Shown here: positions 32,005 through 40,593 of the stretch, piece by piece
Position numbering within the stretch: the stretch's first letter is position 1
How the letters are laid out: each line of letters opens with the position of its first letter
DNA from: JAAZAI01 sp050942875
GTDB lineage: Bacteria > Verrucomicrobiota > Kiritimatiellia > RFP12 > UBA3636
NCBI GenBank assembly: GCA_050942875.1
Contig: JBMNOD010000019.1
Span: 1-46,164, forward strand
DNA: 46,164 nt
Direction: 5' to 3'
Position numbers and translations under genes: made by a program
The notes under the pieces: generated by a model
Seen by the model: only the letters and a program-made list of their open reading frames with translations
What the model was told of the DNA's origin: nothing
Databases searched by the model: none

Positions 32005-32006
32005 AC

Positions 32007-33317
32007 ATGCGCTGGTTTTTGTACAACATCCTGTTTGCGATCGGCTACACGCTGATGCTGCCGAAGTTCTTTGCGCGGATGCGCCGCCGCGGCGGCTACC
32101 GCGCCGACTTCGGGCAGCGGCTCGGCCGCTTCGCCCCCGAAACGGCCGCGCGGCTGGCCGAGAAGCCGCGCATCTGGGTCCACGCCGTGAGCGTCGGCGA
32201 GGCCAACCTCGCCGGCGCCGTGCTCCGCGAGCTGCGCCGCCTCGCGCCCGACGAATCCTTCATCCTCTCCACGACGAGCTCCACCGGCCACGCCGTCTGC
32301 GAACGGCTCGTCGGCCCGGACGACGTGCTCATCTACCTGCCCGTGGACTTTCCGCACATCGTGCGCCGCTCGCTCAAGATCATCAACGCGAAGGCGCTCG
32401 TTCTGACGGAATCGGAGTTCTGGCCCAACCTCATCCGCTCGTGCCGGCGTCGCGGCCTGCCCGTGTTCCTTGTGAACGGGCGCATCTCCGATCGCTCCGC
32501 CCCGCGCTACCGCCGCCTGCGGTGCTTCTTCGCCGAGGTCTTCGACTGCTTCACGGCGATGCTCGTGCAGTCCGACCGCGACCGCGAGCGCCTCGTCGCG
32601 GCGGGCGCGCCCGCCGACCGCGTGCAGGTCGCGGGTTCGGTGAAGTTCGACGTCGCGCCGCCGACCGAGGCGGCGCTCGACACGGCGCGCCAGACGCTCG
32701 CGGCGGCCGGCATCGAGCCCGGCGTCCACCGCATCCTGCTGGGCGGTTCGACCTGGCCCGGCGAGGAGGCCGCGCTGGCCGAGGCGTGGACGGCGGCGCG
32801 CGAGGCCGTCCCCGGCCTGCGCCTCGTGCTCGTGCCGCGCCACATGGAGCGCGGCGACGCCCTGGAGCGCGAGCTTGCCGCCGCCGGCTTCCGGTGCCTG
32901 CGCCGCAGCCGCATGAAGACGGGGCGGGAGACGCAGGCGCCCGGCCCCGACGCGATCCTGATGGTCGATACGACGGGCGAGCTTTTCCCGCTCTACGCGC
33001 TGGCCGACCTGGTCTTCGTCGGCAAGACGCTCGACCCCAACATCGGCGGCCAGAACATGATCGAGCCGGCGTCGTTTGGCAAGGCGGTGGTCTGCGGGCC
33101 GCACACCGAGAACTTCGCCTCGACGATGGAGATTTTCCGCGCCGCCGACGCCATCCGCGAGGTGGCGGACGCCGCCGGGCTCCACCAGGCCGTCGGCGAA
33201 CTGGCGGCGGACGCCGCCCGGTGCGCCGCGCTCGGCGAACGCGCCCGCCGCGTCGTGGAGTCGCAGCGCGGCGCGCTGGAGCGCACGGCGCAGGCGGTCC
33301 TCGCGCATCTGAGATGA
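32007..33317 (+). CDS. waaA: 3-deoxy-D-manno-octulosonic acid (Kdo) transferase
   Basis: Adds Kdo from CMP-Kdo to lipid A precursor at the inner membrane. The 436-residue GT30 enzyme starts with a membrane-attachment helix (MRWFLYNILFAIGYTLMLPKFF), then GYRADFGQRLGRF, IWVHAVSVGEANLAGAVLREL (catalytic Glu in SVGE), LPVDFPHIVRRSL, LTESEFWPNLIRSC, VNGRISDRSAPRYRRL, QSDRDRERLVAAGAPADRVQVAGSVKFD and LGGSTWPGEEAAL, VPRHMERGDALE, VDTTGELFPLYALADLVFVGKTLDPNIGGQNMIEPASFGKAVVCGP. Shows that the host makes lipopolysaccharide. Overlaps comF by ATGA. Confidence 0.96.
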   Translation: MRWFLYNILFAIGYTLMLPKFFARMRRRGGYRADFGQRLGRFAPETAARLAEKPRIWVHAVSVGEANLAGAVLRELRRLAPDESFILSTTSSTGHAVCERLVGPDDVLIYLPVDFPHIVRRSLKIINAKALVLTESEFWPNLIRSCRRRGLPVFLVNGRISDRSAPRYRRLRCFFAEVFDCFTAMLVQSDRDRERLVAAGAPADRVQVAGSVKFDVAPPTEAALDTARQTLAAAGIEPGVHRILLGGSTWPGEEAALAEAWTAAREAVPGLRLVLVPRHMERGDALERELAAAGFRCLRRSRMKTGRETQAPGPDAILMVDTTGELFPLYALADLVFVGKTLDPNIGGQNMIEPASFGKAVVCGPHTENFASTMEIFRAADAIREVADAAGLHQAVGELAADAARCAALGERARRVVESQRGALERTAQAVLAHLR

Positions 33318-34033
33318 ACCTCCGGGGCGTCCTCGACTTGCTCTACCCGCCGCGCTGCGCGGTCTGCGGCGCGTCGTCGCCCGCGCCCCTTTGCGGCGCG
33401 TGCCGGGCCGACATCCATGTGCGCGCGTTCGAGACCTGCTGCCGCCGCTGCGGCAAAGTCCTGATGGAGTCGGCTTCCGCAGGCGAGGTGGCGCCGTTGT
33501 GCGCACCCTGCCGCAGCCACCCGCCCAAGTTCGATCTGGCGCGGAGCGCGGCGGAGTTCCACGGGCCGGTGCGCGAGCTCGTGCACGGACTCAAGTACCA
33601 TCGGGCGACATGGCTCCGCGACGAACTTGCGGACTTGCTCGAAGGCTGCTACCTGGCGCATTGCCGCGCGGAGGCGCCGGACGTCGTGTGCCCGGTGCCG
33701 CTCAACCGCGTGAAGCAGCGCGAACGCCAATACAACCAGGCGGAGCTGCTGGCCGAGGCGCTGGCCAGGCGCATCGGCGTGCCGCTCGTCTCCAACATCC
33801 TCGAACGCCATCGCAACACGCCCACCCAGACGCATTTGGACGCCGCCGCCCGCCGGCTCAACGTGGCCGGCGCGTTCGTCTCCCCGCCGCACCTGCGCCC
33901 CTGGACGTACGGGCGCTGCATTCTCCTCGTGGACGACGTCATGACGACCGGGGCGACCCTCTCCGAGTGCGCCGCCGCGCTCAAGGCCAACGGCGCGGAG
34001 CGCGTCGTCGCCATCACGGTTGCCCGCGACTAG
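33314..34033 (+). CDS. comF: ComF-family amidophosphoribosyltransferase-like protein
   Basis: A 239-residue ComF/GntX protein. The N-terminal double zinc finger has CAVCGASSPAPLCGACR, CCRRCGK and CAPCR (residues about 15-62). The C-terminal PRTase fold has VCPVPLNRVKQRERQYNQAELLAEALARR and the PRPP loop CILLVDDVMTTGATLSECAAAL (about 198-215). ComF proteins help take in or process single-stranded DNA during competence in some bacteria, but in many phyla the role is untested. Start overlaps the waaA stop. Confidence 0.9.
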   Translation: MNLRGVLDLLYPPRCAVCGASSPAPLCGACRADIHVRAFETCCRRCGKVLMESASAGEVAPLCAPCRSHPPKFDLARSAAEFHGPVRELVHGLKYHRATWLRDELADLLEGCYLAHCRAEAPDVVCPVPLNRVKQRERQYNQAELLAEALARRIGVPLVSNILERHRNTPTQTHLDAAARRLNVAGAFVSPPHLRPWTYGRCILLVDDVMTTGATLSECAAALKANGAERVVAITVARD

Positions 34034-34037
34034 GTTG

Positions 34038-34061
34038 TCGCCTGCGGCGAGATCCTATTTT
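34038..34061 (+). terminator. Weak terminator-like hairpin after comF
   Basis: TCGCC/GGCGA with a 3-base loop (34038-34050) followed by GATCCTATTTT. Short stem and a delayed U-run, so only possible. Confidence 0.3.
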
Positions 34062-34091
34062 GGTGCCTTGTCGATGATCGATAGCCATAGA

Positions 34092-34120
34092 TTGCATCCA
34101 CGGGGGCGACGTGTTACAAT
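34092..34120 (+). promoter_or_regulatory. Promoter of the aromatic amino acid operon
   Basis: TTGCAT (34092-34097), 17 bases, TACAAT (34115-34120), about 104 bases before the aroA ATG. No attenuator or T-box is visible in the leader. Confidence 0.55.
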
Positions 34121-34223
34121 GATTTGCGTAGATCCGGTGGTTCGGGGCGAGGCGTCTCAAGCCGGTCTGTCGGCACATGGCACCGAAGTCGCAAAAGCAA
34201 AAGCAAGCAAACAACTCTTTCCC

Positions 34224-35441
34224 ATGAGATTCGTCTCCATCAGTCCCTGTGCGCTTTCGGGCGTCGTCGAGGTTCCGCCCTCGAAGAGCCTGCTGCATCG
34301 CGGCCTCGTTTGCGCCGCGCTTTCGGGCGACCTGTCGCGCTGCGTCCTGCCGGCGGAGGACGCGCTTTCGGACGACATCCGGGTCACGCGCGACTGCCTC
34401 CGCCGCCTGCTCGGGGGCGGGGAGGGCGCCGAGCCGCTGCATCTCTTCTGCGGCGAATCGGGAACGACGCTCCGGCTGCTCGTTCCGCTGCTGGCGGCGC
34501 GCGGCGTCGAGGCGGTGCTCGATGGCAGCGGCCGTCTCCCCGAGCGGCCGATGGCCGAATACCAGACGGCGTTCCAGGGGCGCGGCGTCGCGCTCGACTT
34601 CCTGGTCAAGGGCCGGGTGCTGCCGCTGCGCATCCGGGGGCGCCTCGCCCCCGGCCGCTTCACGCTCCCCGGCAACGTCAGCTCCCAGTACATCTCCGGC
34701 TTGCTGCTGGCGCTGCCGCTGCTCGAGGGCGATTCGGACATCATCCTCTCCTCGCCGCTGGAGTCGGAGCCGTATGTGGACATGACGCTCGACGTCATGC
34801 GCCATTTCGGCGTGACGGCCACGCGCACGGCGGCGGGCTGCCACGTCCCGGGGCGCCAGCGCTGCCAGGCGGCTTCCGCCTACGTTCCCGAACCCGATTT
34901 TTCGCAGGCGGCCTTTTGGCGGCTTGCCGCGTTTCTGGGGCAGGGCGTCGCGGTGGCGAACCTGCCGGCGCGCACGTCGCAGGGCGACAGCGCCTTCGCC
35001 GGGATGCTGGAGCGGCTCGCGGCCGATGCGGACGGCGAGCCTCGCGTGTTCGACGTGTCGCAGACGCCCGACCTCGTGCCGGCGCTGGCGGCGGCGGCCG
35101 CCAGCGCCCGGGGCGAGACGCGCCTCGCCAACGCCGCCCGCCTGCGCCTCAAGGAGAGCGACCGGCTCGCGTCCACGGCGGCGATGCTCCACAGCTTCGG
35201 CGTCGCCGTCGAGGCGCTGCCGGACGGCCTGGTCGTCCACGGCGCCGACCGGCGCTTGCGCGGCGGCACCGTGGACGGCTGCCGCGACCACCGCATCGTC
35301 ATGGCGGCGGCGATGCTGGCGACGCGCGCCGACGGCGCGACGACGATTCTCGGCAGCGACGCCGTCGCCAAGTCCTATCCGACCTTTTTCCAGGATTTCC
35401 GTCATGCAGGAGGCATCGCGCATGAGTTCGACATGGGGTGA
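34224..35441 (+). CDS. aroA: 3-phosphoshikimate 1-carboxyvinyltransferase (EPSP synthase)
   Basis: Joins PEP to shikimate-3-phosphate. The 405-residue protein has the two-domain inverted-barrel marks: VEVPPSKSLLHRGLVCAAL (Lys22-type phosphate site), LFCGESGTTLRLLVPLLAA (the normal N-x-GT region, here ESGTT), DGSGRLPERPMAEYQTAF, GNVSSQYISGLLLALPLL, DFSQAAFWRLAAFL and RLRLKESDRLASTAAMLHSFG. DHRIVMAAAML near the end is diagnostic. The first gene of the operon. It is shorter than the usual 425-430 residues. Its last 20 bases overlap aroC. Confidence 0.95.
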   Translation: MRFVSISPCALSGVVEVPPSKSLLHRGLVCAALSGDLSRCVLPAEDALSDDIRVTRDCLRRLLGGGEGAEPLHLFCGESGTTLRLLVPLLAARGVEAVLDGSGRLPERPMAEYQTAFQGRGVALDFLVKGRVLPLRIRGRLAPGRFTLPGNVSSQYISGLLLALPLLEGDSDIILSSPLESEPYVDMTLDVMRHFGVTATRTAAGCHVPGRQRCQAASAYVPEPDFSQAAFWRLAAFLGQGVAVANLPARTSQGDSAFAGMLERLAADADGEPRVFDVSQTPDLVPALAAAAASARGETRLANAARLRLKESDRLASTAAMLHSFGVAVEALPDGLVVHGADRRLRGGTVDGCRDHRIVMAAAMLATRADGATTILGSDAVAKSYPTFFQDFRHAGGIAHEFDMG

Positions 35442-36513
35442 GAACATCCGAATCAGCTTGTTCGGCGAATCGCACGGCCCGGCGATCGGCGTCGTGATCG
35501 ACGGCCTTCCGTCCGGCTTCGCGCTCGACTTCGAAGCGCTGGCGGCGCACATGCGCCGCCGCGCGCCCGGCCAGGGGCCGTGGGCCACGCCGCGCCGCGA
35601 GCCGGACGCCCCCGAAATCCTTTCGGGGGTCTTCAACGGGCGCACCACGGGCACGCCGCTGGCCGCGATCATCCGCAACGCCGACACGCGATCCGGCGAC
35701 TACGCCGACCTCGTGGCACGGCCCCGACCCGGCCACGCCGACCTGACGGGGCGCCTCCGCTACGGCGGCGCGAACGACCCGCGCGGCGGCGGCCATTTCT
35801 CGGGCCGCCTCACGGCGCCCCTGGCCTTTGCCGGGGCGGTCTGCCTCCAGATGCTCGCCGCCCGCGGCGTCCGCGTGGGCGCGCGCGCGGTTGAAATCGG
35901 CGGCGTTCGCGACGCCGAAATCGATCCGACGGCCGCCGCCTTCGATGTTTCGGCCAAGGCGTTTCCGGTGGTCGACGACGCTTGCGGCGAGCGGATGAAG
36001 GCCGCCATCCAGGCGGCGCACGCGCGCAAGGATTCGGTCGGCGGCATCGTCGAGGCCGTCGCCAGCGGCATGCCCGCCGGCGTGGGCGGGCCGTTCTTCG
36101 ACCGCCTGGGCAGCCGCCTCGGCGCGATGCTCTTTGCGCTGCCCGCCTGCAAGGGCGTGGAGTTCGGGCGCGGCTTCGCGGTCGCCGGCGCCACCGGGCT
36201 GACGAACAACGACGCCTTCCGCCGCGACGACGCCGGGAACGTCACGCGCCCGACGAACCATGCCGGCGGCATGGAAGGCGGCATCGCCAACGGCATGCCG
36301 ATCATCGTGCGCTGCGCCTTCAAGCCGACGGCGTCCATCGGCGCGCCGCAGCCGACCGTCAACCTCGACACGGGCGCCGAGGAGACGCTCGAAATCCAGG
36401 GCCGCCACGACCCCTGCATCGTCCCGCGCGCCGTGCCCGTCGTGGAAAGCGCCGTGGCGCTCGTGCTTCTCGACCGTTTGCTCGACGGCGCCACGCCCCC
36501 TGCCACCCCCTAG
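35422..36513 (+). CDS. aroC: Chorismate synthase
   Basis: Makes chorismate from EPSP using reduced FMN. The 363-residue protein shows all three family signatures: GESHGPAIGVVIDGLPSGF, the GGHFSGRLTAP region preceded by RYGGANDPRGGG, and the C-terminal RHDPCIVPRAVPVVESAVALVLLDRLL; also TNNDAFRRDD and NHAGGMEGGIANGMPI. ATG at 35422 has AGGAGG 8 bases upstream inside aroA; the further upstream frame is aroA read out of phase. Confidence 0.96.
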   Translation: MSSTWGENIRISLFGESHGPAIGVVIDGLPSGFALDFEALAAHMRRRAPGQGPWATPRREPDAPEILSGVFNGRTTGTPLAAIIRNADTRSGDYADLVARPRPGHADLTGRLRYGGANDPRGGGHFSGRLTAPLAFAGAVCLQMLAARGVRVGARAVEIGGVRDAEIDPTAAAFDVSAKAFPVVDDACGERMKAAIQAAHARKDSVGGIVEAVASGMPAGVGGPFFDRLGSRLGAMLFALPACKGVEFGRGFAVAGATGLTNNDAFRRDDAGNVTRPTNHAGGMEGGIANGMPIIVRCAFKPTASIGAPQPTVNLDTGAEETLEIQGRHDPCIVPRAVPVVESAVALVLLDRLLDGATPPATP

Positions 36514-36555
36514 AAGCCCGTTGCCGGGCCGTTCCCCCTTGGAGCCACCACCGCC

Positions 36556-38229
36556 ATGCCAAAGAAGACGACCCCGCCGACCGCCGACGGGAAGCAAAAA
36601 ACAAAGACCGTCCTGCTGATCAACGGCCCCAACCTCGACAAGCTCGGGCAGCGCGATCCGGCGCAGTACGGCTCGTTTACGCTTGCCGACGTGGAAGCCG
36701 CGTTCATCGAGAAGGCCGAGGCCCTCGGCGTCGCGGCGCAGTGCTTCCAGTCCAACCACGAAGGCGCGCTCATCGAGGCCGTCCACGGCGCGATGGGGCG
36801 GGTCGATGGCATCGTCATCAACGCCGGCGCCTACACCCACACGAGCTATGCGCTGCTCGACGCGATCGCGCTGACGAAGATTCCCACGATGGAAGTCCAT
36901 ATTTCGGACATCCACCGCCGCGAGGCCTTCCGCGCCTTCTCCGCCATCCAGCCGGCTTGCGTCGGCCAGGTTTCCGGGCTGGGGCTCGACAGCTATCTCG
37001 TCGGGCTTGAGCGGCTCGTGAAGGAGCATCTCCACGCCGCGCCCGGCGAGGCGAAGCCCGCTCCCGCGGCGACCGGGCTTGGCAGCCTCCGACATTCGAT
37101 TTCGGAGATCGACCGGCAGCTCGTCCGGCTCTTCGAGCGCCGCATGCGGATTGTCGAGCAGATCGCGGCGGAAAAGGCGCTCTCCGGCGCGCTCGTCCAT
37201 GATCCGAGCCGCGAGGCGAAGGTTTGCGAACAGGCGCGCGCGGCGACGCCCGGCTATTCGGACGCCGCCGAATCGCTCATGCGCACGGTCATGCGCCTTT
37301 CGCGCGAGCGCCAGTATGAACTGCTCCTGTCGCAGCGCCGCCACCAGACGGCGACGGCCGTGCTGCCGACGTCGGCTGACGGCACGCTCGACTTCATCGA
37401 AAAGGTGTCCTTCGGCGGCACCGCCGGCTCCTATTCCGAACAGGCCGCCAAGGCGCTGTTCCCCCAGGCGGAGCGCGTGCCGGCCTGGTCGTTTGCGGAT
37501 GCGTGCGAGCAGGTGCTGGAGGGCGCGATGGACGCCGTGGTCCTGCCGCTGGCCAACACCTCCGCCGGCCCGGTGGAGACGGTCTATCGCCTCCTCCAGC
37601 AGCGCCTGTTCATCGTCCGCTGCATCGACCTGCCCGTGGCGCACCGCCTCGCCGTGCTGCCCGGCACGGCGCTGGAGGACGTCAAGACGGTGCTGAGCCA
37701 TCCCCAGGCGCTCGCCCAATGCTCCACCGCGATCCGAAGCCACGGCTGGCAGACCGTTCCGGTTGAAAACACCGCCTACGCGCCGCGCGAGGTCGCGCGC
37801 CGCGCCGACAAGGCCGTCGCCGCCATCTGCTCGGAAGAGGCCGCCGCGCTCAACGGCCTGGACGCGCGCCCCGAGACGATCTGCGACACGACGTGCAACA
37901 TGACGCGCTTCATCGCCGTCACGCGGCAGCTTGTGGTGACCCCCGACGCCTCGCGCCTGGGGATCGTCCTGCAACTGCCGCATCGCACCGGCGCGCTTGC
38001 CGAAGCGCTCAACGTGCTTGCCGACCGCAAGCTCAACCTCGCCGCCATCTCCTCGCAGCCCGTCGCGGAGAAGCCCTGGGAGTATGCGTTTTTCATCGAC
38101 ATCCTCGCCCCCGGCCTCGATCCCTCGGCGCTCTCCGCGATCTGCCAGCTTTCCTATGAGCTGCCGCGGCTCCAGATCATTGGGTGGTATGGGGAGGCGA
38201 GCGGGAAGCCGCTCGCCGTGAGGGGTTAG
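36556..38229 (+). CDS. aroQ-pheA: Trifunctional dehydroquinase II / chorismate mutase / prephenate dehydratase fusion
   Basis: One 557-residue frame carries four domains. Residues 18-165 are a type II 3-dehydroquinate dehydratase (LLINGPNLDKLGQRDPAQYG with Tyr38, FQSNHEGALIEAV, INAGAYTHTSYAL, EVHISDIHRREAFR). Residues about 174-260 are an AroQ-class chorismate mutase helix bundle (LRHSISEIDRQLVRLFERRMRIVEQIAAEK...DPSREAKV). Residues about 285-465 are prephenate dehydratase (GGTAGSYSEQAAKALFP, VLSHPQALAQC, the catalytic NMTRFIAV). Residues about 470-550 are an ACT domain (VLQLPHRTGALAEALNVLADRKLNLAAISSQP). Odd points: the usual IEN is LAN (ANTSAGPVE) and ACT ESRP is SSQP, so catalysis or phenylalanine feedback may be altered. 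Confidence 0.95.
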   Translation: MPKKTTPPTADGKQKTKTVLLINGPNLDKLGQRDPAQYGSFTLADVEAAFIEKAEALGVAAQCFQSNHEGALIEAVHGAMGRVDGIVINAGAYTHTSYALLDAIALTKIPTMEVHISDIHRREAFRAFSAIQPACVGQVSGLGLDSYLVGLERLVKEHLHAAPGEAKPAPAATGLGSLRHSISEIDRQLVRLFERRMRIVEQIAAEKALSGALVHDPSREAKVCEQARAATPGYSDAAESLMRTVMRLSRERQYELLLSQRRHQTATAVLPTSADGTLDFIEKVSFGGTAGSYSEQAAKALFPQAERVPAWSFADACEQVLEGAMDAVVLPLANTSAGPVETVYRLLQQRLFIVRCIDLPVAHRLAVLPGTALEDVKTVLSHPQALAQCSTAIRSHGWQTVPVENTAYAPREVARRADKAVAAICSEEAAALNGLDARPETICDTTCNMTRFIAVTRQLVVTPDASRLGIVLQLPHRTGALAEALNVLADRKLNLAAISSQPVAEKPWEYAFFIDILAPGLDPSALSAICQLSYELPRLQIIGWYGEASGKPLAVRG

Positions 38230-38344
38230 CGTCTAGCGGCTAGCGGCTAGTTTTTAGTGAGAAGAGCGTAGAGAGAAGTGAGGAGTGTTGGCTGGGGACA
38301 CCCCAGACCCCGTTGGAAATAGTAAGTGTGAGTGTGAGAGTAAC
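38230..38344. repeat. Dispersed-repeat insert inside the aro operon
   Basis: A CTAG tract (38228-38251, abutting the pheA stop), then the AGTGAGAAGAGCGTAGAGAG element (38256-38288) that is an inverted copy of 15820-15857, then GGCTGGGGACACCCCAGACC (38290-38309) and a GTGTGAGTGTGAGAGTAACG tract (38324-38344). It separates pheA from tyrA by 115 bases where other genes overlap. Confidence 0.7.
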
Positions 38345-39253
38345 GTGAAGACAACAGATTCCGTGTCGATAGAATCCGGCATCGTCGGGCTGGGGTTGAT
38401 TGGCGGGTCGCTGGCGAAGGCGCTGCGGGCCTTCGTGCCGGGGTGCCGGATCACGGTCGCGGATTTGTGCGCCGAAACCGTCCAGGCGGCGTTGTCCGAG
38501 GGCGTCGCCGACGCGGCCGTCGATCCCCGCGCCGCCGATTTTGAAACGGCGTTCGACGGATGCGACGTGCTTTTCATCTGCACGCCGCCGCAGGAGACGT
38601 GCCGTCTCCTCGGCGTGTTTCACAACGCCCGCATCGGCGTCGTCACCGACGTGGCGTCCGTCAAGCGCCCGATCCTGAAGGCCGCCGCCGGCATGGCCAA
38701 CTTCATCGGCGGCCACCCGATGGCCGGCTCCGAAGGCTCCGGCTACGGCGCGGCCGAGACGACGCTTTTCCAGCGCGCCACGTATGTCCTCTGCGTCCCC
38801 GGGGACTGCGCGCTCCCCGCCGCCCGCCTTGAGGCGTTCAAGGCGCTGATCGCCCGCCTCGGTGGCAGGGTCGTCACCATGCCCCCCGACATGCACGACC
38901 ATCGCGTGGCGATCATCTCGCACCTGCCGCATGTCGCCGCCTTCGCCCTTGCGGGCATCGCGGACGACGCCCGCGACGACGCGCTGCGGACGCTCATCGG
39001 CGGCGGGTTCCGCGACACGACGCGCATTGCGGCGTCGTCGCCCGGCCTCTGGACGGACATTTTCCTCGCCTCCGAGCCTCTCGTTCCGGCGATCGACGAC
39101 TACATCGCCCATCTCGTCCGCCTCCGCGACCTTGTCGCCGCCGGCGACGCCGAGACGCTTCGTGAATGGCTCAAGCAGGCTTCCGATTTCCGCGCGTCGA
39201 TTCCCGAGGGGCTTCGGCGCGCCGCGCCGGAGCCGGGAGGCGAAAAGGCATGA
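38345..39253 (+). CDS. tyrA: Prephenate/arogenate dehydrogenase TyrA
   Basis: Oxidative decarboxylation of prephenate (or arogenate) toward tyrosine, NAD(P)-dependent. About 302 residues: SGIVGLGLIGGSLAKALRAFVPGCRITVAD (nucleotide-binding), VLFICTPPQET, VTDVASVKRPILKAA, FIGGHPMAGSEGSGYGAAETTLFQRATYVLC (HPMAGSE catalytic signature), DHRVAIISHLPHVAAFAL and GGGFRDTTRIAASSPGLWTDIF. Start chosen is GTG at 38345 (or GTG 38363); the frame upstream to 38285 runs through repeat sequence and is unlikely. No ACT domain. Overlaps aroE by ATGA. Confidence 0.92.
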   Translation: MKTTDSVSIESGIVGLGLIGGSLAKALRAFVPGCRITVADLCAETVQAALSEGVADAAVDPRAADFETAFDGCDVLFICTPPQETCRLLGVFHNARIGVVTDVASVKRPILKAAAGMANFIGGHPMAGSEGSGYGAAETTLFQRATYVLCVPGDCALPAARLEAFKALIARLGGRVVTMPPDMHDHRVAIISHLPHVAAFALAGIADDARDDALRTLIGGGFRDTTRIAASSPGLWTDIFLASEPLVPAIDDYIAHLVRLRDLVAAGDAETLREWLKQASDFRASIPEGLRRAAPEPGGEKA

Positions 39254-40593
39254 AGCGCTTCGGACTCGTCGGGCATCCGCTCGGCCACAGCCTGTCGCCG
39301 GAGATCCACCGTCGCATCCTGGAGATCGCCGGCGTCGATGGCACCTATGCGCTCCACGACATCGAGCCGGCAGACCTCCCGCGCGTGCTGCCGACGCTGC
39401 TGGCTTCGCACGACGGCCTCAACTGCACCATTCCGCACAAGCAGGCGGTCATCCCGTTCCTTCGCGAGCTTGACGCCTCGGCGGCCGACTGTGGCGCGGT
39501 CAACACCATCTGCCGGGGCAGGGGATGGAACACGGACGGCGAGGGCTTCCTTGCCAGCGGGGTCGCGCTGCGCGACCGCGACGTGCTCATCCTCGGCGCG
39601 GGCGGCTCCGCCCGCATGATGGCCTCCGCCTGCGTGGCGCATGGCGCCCGATCCGTCACGCTGCGCGCCCGCTCGGCGGGTCGCGCCGAGGCGATCGTGG
39701 CCGACCTGCTCGCCCGCGCGCCGGAGGCTGCGGGGCGGATGCGCGTGGACGACGGTTCCTTTGCCGGGCCTTTCGGGACGATCCTCAACGCCACGCCGCT
39801 CGGGATGTGGCCCCATGTCGGCGGCCTTCCGTGCGAACCGGGCGACATCGCTTCCGGGGCGGATGTTTTCGATGCGATTTACAACCCTACGCCGACGCGC
39901 CTCGTCCTCCAGGCGCGCCGACGCGGCGCCCGCGCCTGCGGCGGCCTGGCCATGCTGCTGCGCCAGGCGATCGCCGCGCAGCGCATTTGGAACCCCGAGG
40001 TCCGCTTCGACACCGAGGCCATCATGCGCGCCGTGCTGCCCGATCTCGTCGGCGAGCTTCATCGCGTGTTTCCGATCAAGATTCTCCTCGTCGGCTTCAT
40101 GGGCTGCGGCAAGAGCGCGGTCGGGCGGATGCTCGCCCGGCGACTCGGCCTGGCGTTCATCGACCTCGACGCGGCGGTCGTCGATGCGGCGGGGCGCCCC
40201 ATCGCCGACATCTTCGCCGAACGCGGCGAAGCCGGCTTCCGCCAGCTTGAGCGCGACGTGGCGGAGTCCGCACTCCGCCACGGCCCGTCGGCGGTCGTCG
40301 CCGCCGGCGGCGGCCTGCCGGTGGCGGAGGCGAACCGGCGGATGATCCGCGAGACGAACACGCTCGTCGTCCACATCGACATCGCGTTCGAGGAGGCGTG
40401 GCGGCGCATCGCCTGCGACCCGGCGCGTCCGCTGGCGCGCGACCCCGGGACGGCGCGCGGGCTTTTCGAGGCCCGCCAGCCGATCTACCGGGAATTTTCC
40501 GACACCTGCGTCTCGACAGACGCGCACACAACCCCCGGGGATGTCGCCGCAGCCATTGCGCGCGCCCTCGAAGACACTGGAGCCCCCACATGA
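39250..40593 (+). CDS. aroE-aroK: Shikimate dehydrogenase / shikimate kinase fusion
   Basis: A 447-residue bifunctional protein. Residues 1-270 are AroE: FGLVGHPLGHSLSPEIHRRIL, LNCTIPHKQAVIPF (catalytic Lys64), AVNTICRGRGWNTDGEGFL, LILGAGGSARMMASAC (NADP site), NATPLGMWP and IYNPTPTRLV. Residues about 276-447 are AroK: ILLVGFMGCGKSAVGRMLARRLG (P-loop 282-289), FIDLDAAV, EAGFRQLERDVAESAL and VVAAGGGLPV. It reduces dehydroshikimate then phosphorylates shikimate. ATGA overlaps join it to tyrA and the DAHP synthase gene. Confidence 0.96.
   Translation: MKRFGLVGHPLGHSLSPEIHRRILEIAGVDGTYALHDIEPADLPRVLPTLLASHDGLNCTIPHKQAVIPFLRELDASAADCGAVNTICRGRGWNTDGEGFLASGVALRDRDVLILGAGGSARMMASACVAHGARSVTLRARSAGRAEAIVADLLARAPEAAGRMRVDDGSFAGPFGTILNATPLGMWPHVGGLPCEPGDIASGADVFDAIYNPTPTRLVLQARRRGARACGGLAMLLRQAIAAQRIWNPEVRFDTEAIMRAVLPDLVGELHRVFPIKILLVGFMGCGKSAVGRMLARRLGLAFIDLDAAVVDAAGRPIADIFAERGEAGFRQLERDVAESALRHGPSAVVAAGGGLPVAEANRRMIRETNTLVVHIDIAFEEAWRRIACDPARPLARDPGTARGLFEARQPIYREFSDTCVSTDAHTTPGDVAAAIARALEDTGAPT

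Noticed and set aside
35299..37983. 894-residue minus-strand frame across aroA, aroC and the pheA fusion
   Set aside because: Crosses three genes with firm motifs on the plus strand; shadow frame.
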